From: an uncultured Erysipelotrichaceae bacterium
GTDB lineage: Bacteria; Bacillota_I; Bacilli_A; Erysipelotrichales; Erysipelotrichaceae
Assembly (NCBI GenBank): GCA_902795905.1
Contig: CADBMY010000308.1
Coordinates: 1 to 5,919 of the forward strand
Reading direction: 5' to 3'
Length of the DNA stretch: 5,919 nt
The position numbers and the translations under genes were made by a program. Below are positions 5,628 to 5,919 of the stretch, one piece after another (positions within the stretch are counted from its first letter, which is position 1; every line of letters starts with the position of its first letter). The notes under the pieces were generated by a model, which made no database searches, was not told the origin of the DNA, and worked only from the letters and a program-made list of their open reading frames with translations.

Positions 5628-5919
5628 TTACTGCCGATCACGGATATACGAAGCGTACCAGCAGGCAAAATGATCCAGTCCTTCCGTGATCGTTACAGCC
5701 GGTACAGCGCCGAAGGTCTCCTCCAGATCACGGGTATCGGCACAGGTCAGTTCAACATCCCCTTTCTGCATCGGTACCCGTTCAATATGATCTTCCAGTA
5801 CCATATCTTCCGGCAGTACACCGTACTTCTGCAGCTTCTCAAACAGAATGCGCGTGAAGTCTTCCAGTCCCACCGGTCTGCCGCCGCCGACATTGTACAG
5901 AGCATGACAAACACCGCTG
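5628..5919 (-). CDS. NAD-dependent sugar epimerase, UDP-glucuronate 4-epimerase-like (C-terminal 96 residues)
   Basis: The gene enters from the right edge; only its last 96 codons and TAA (5630-5628) are in the window. The visible part reads LYNVGGGRPVGLEDF, then a helix (TRILFEKLQKYG), then VPMQKGDVELTCADTRDLEE, and ends with TITEGLDHFACWYASYI. The order 'YN-G-P-V-L', 'MQ-GDV-T-AD', and 'EGL-F-WY' is the typical C-terminus of extended short-chain-dehydrogenase sugar epimerases of the UDP-glucuronate 4-epimerase type, which interconvert UDP-glucuronate and UDP-galacturonate for capsule or wall polysaccharides. The NAD-binding glycine motif and catalytic YxxxK lie outside the window, so a related substrate such as another UDP-sugar remains possible. 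It is the first visible gene of the minus-strand operon. Confidence 0.85.
   Translation of the reverse strand, partial: SGVCHALYNVGGGRPVGLEDFTRILFEKLQKYGVLPEDMVLEDHIERVPMQKGDVELTCADTRDLEETFGAVPAVTITEGLDHFACWYASYIRDRQ

Noticed and set aside
1..5919. CRISPR arrays, tRNA or rRNA genes, insertion sequences, attachment sites
   Set aside because: No tandem repeats with spacers, no cloverleaf or rRNA-like sequence, no transposase or terminal inverted repeats were seen; nearly all bases are coding.

Overview
The window is about 5.9 kb of compact bacterial chromosome with roughly balanced base composition. It looks like an envelope-glycopolymer neighbourhood from a low- to mid-GC Gram-positive (Bacillota). 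The evidence for that is a YfhO-family protein beside a CsbB/GtrB-like glycosyltransferase, a DUF6056-type membrane protein, a YegS/DAGK lipid kinase, a lipoprotein with a classical lipobox, consensus TATAAT promoters and U-tract terminators. An Erysipelotrichia-like gut or oral organism is possible, but nothing here fixes the genus.

Layout from left to right. (1) 1-791, minus strand: the N-terminal part (263 complete codons) of a polytopic DUF6056-like membrane protein, running off the left edge. (2) 792-830: a 39-bp divergent intergenic region holding two back-to-back -10 boxes. (3) 831-1760, plus: a family-2 glycosyltransferase with two C-terminal membrane helices, of the kind that loads a sugar onto undecaprenyl phosphate. 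(4) 1759-1824: a strong terminator, then an extended -10 promoter. (5) 1825-4089, plus: a 754-residue YfhO-family GT-C-like membrane glycosyltransferase. (6) 4072-4134: two adjacent hairpins, one suited to terminate each strand, between convergent transcripts. (7) 5919-4128, minus, a probable operon read right to left: the C-terminus of a UDP-glucuronate 4-epimerase-like sugar epimerase, a small lipoprotein with a CC-containing OB-like domain, and a diacylglycerol-kinase-family lipid kinase.

How the genes may work together. In CsbB/YfhO systems the GT2 enzyme makes undecaprenyl-phosphate-sugar on the cytoplasmic face, a flippase turns it over, and YfhO transfers the sugar to a surface polymer such as lipoteichoic acid. 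The synthase and the transferase are adjacent here. No small GtcA/GtrA flippase lies in the window. The divergent DUF6056 protein could be a second user of the same lipid-linked sugar. The epimerase would supply nucleotide sugars, and the lipid kinase could recycle diacylglycerol left by lipoteichoic acid synthesis. These links are inferred from families and proximity.

The most distinctive feature is in the starts. All three genes that have their own promoter (DUF6056-like, GT2, yfhO) carry TATAAT ending only 6-7 nt before the ATG, with no Shine-Dalgarno sequence. Their mRNAs should be leaderless. The downstream gene for the lipid kinase has a clear Shine-Dalgarno sequence, and the lipoprotein gene has a plausible one.
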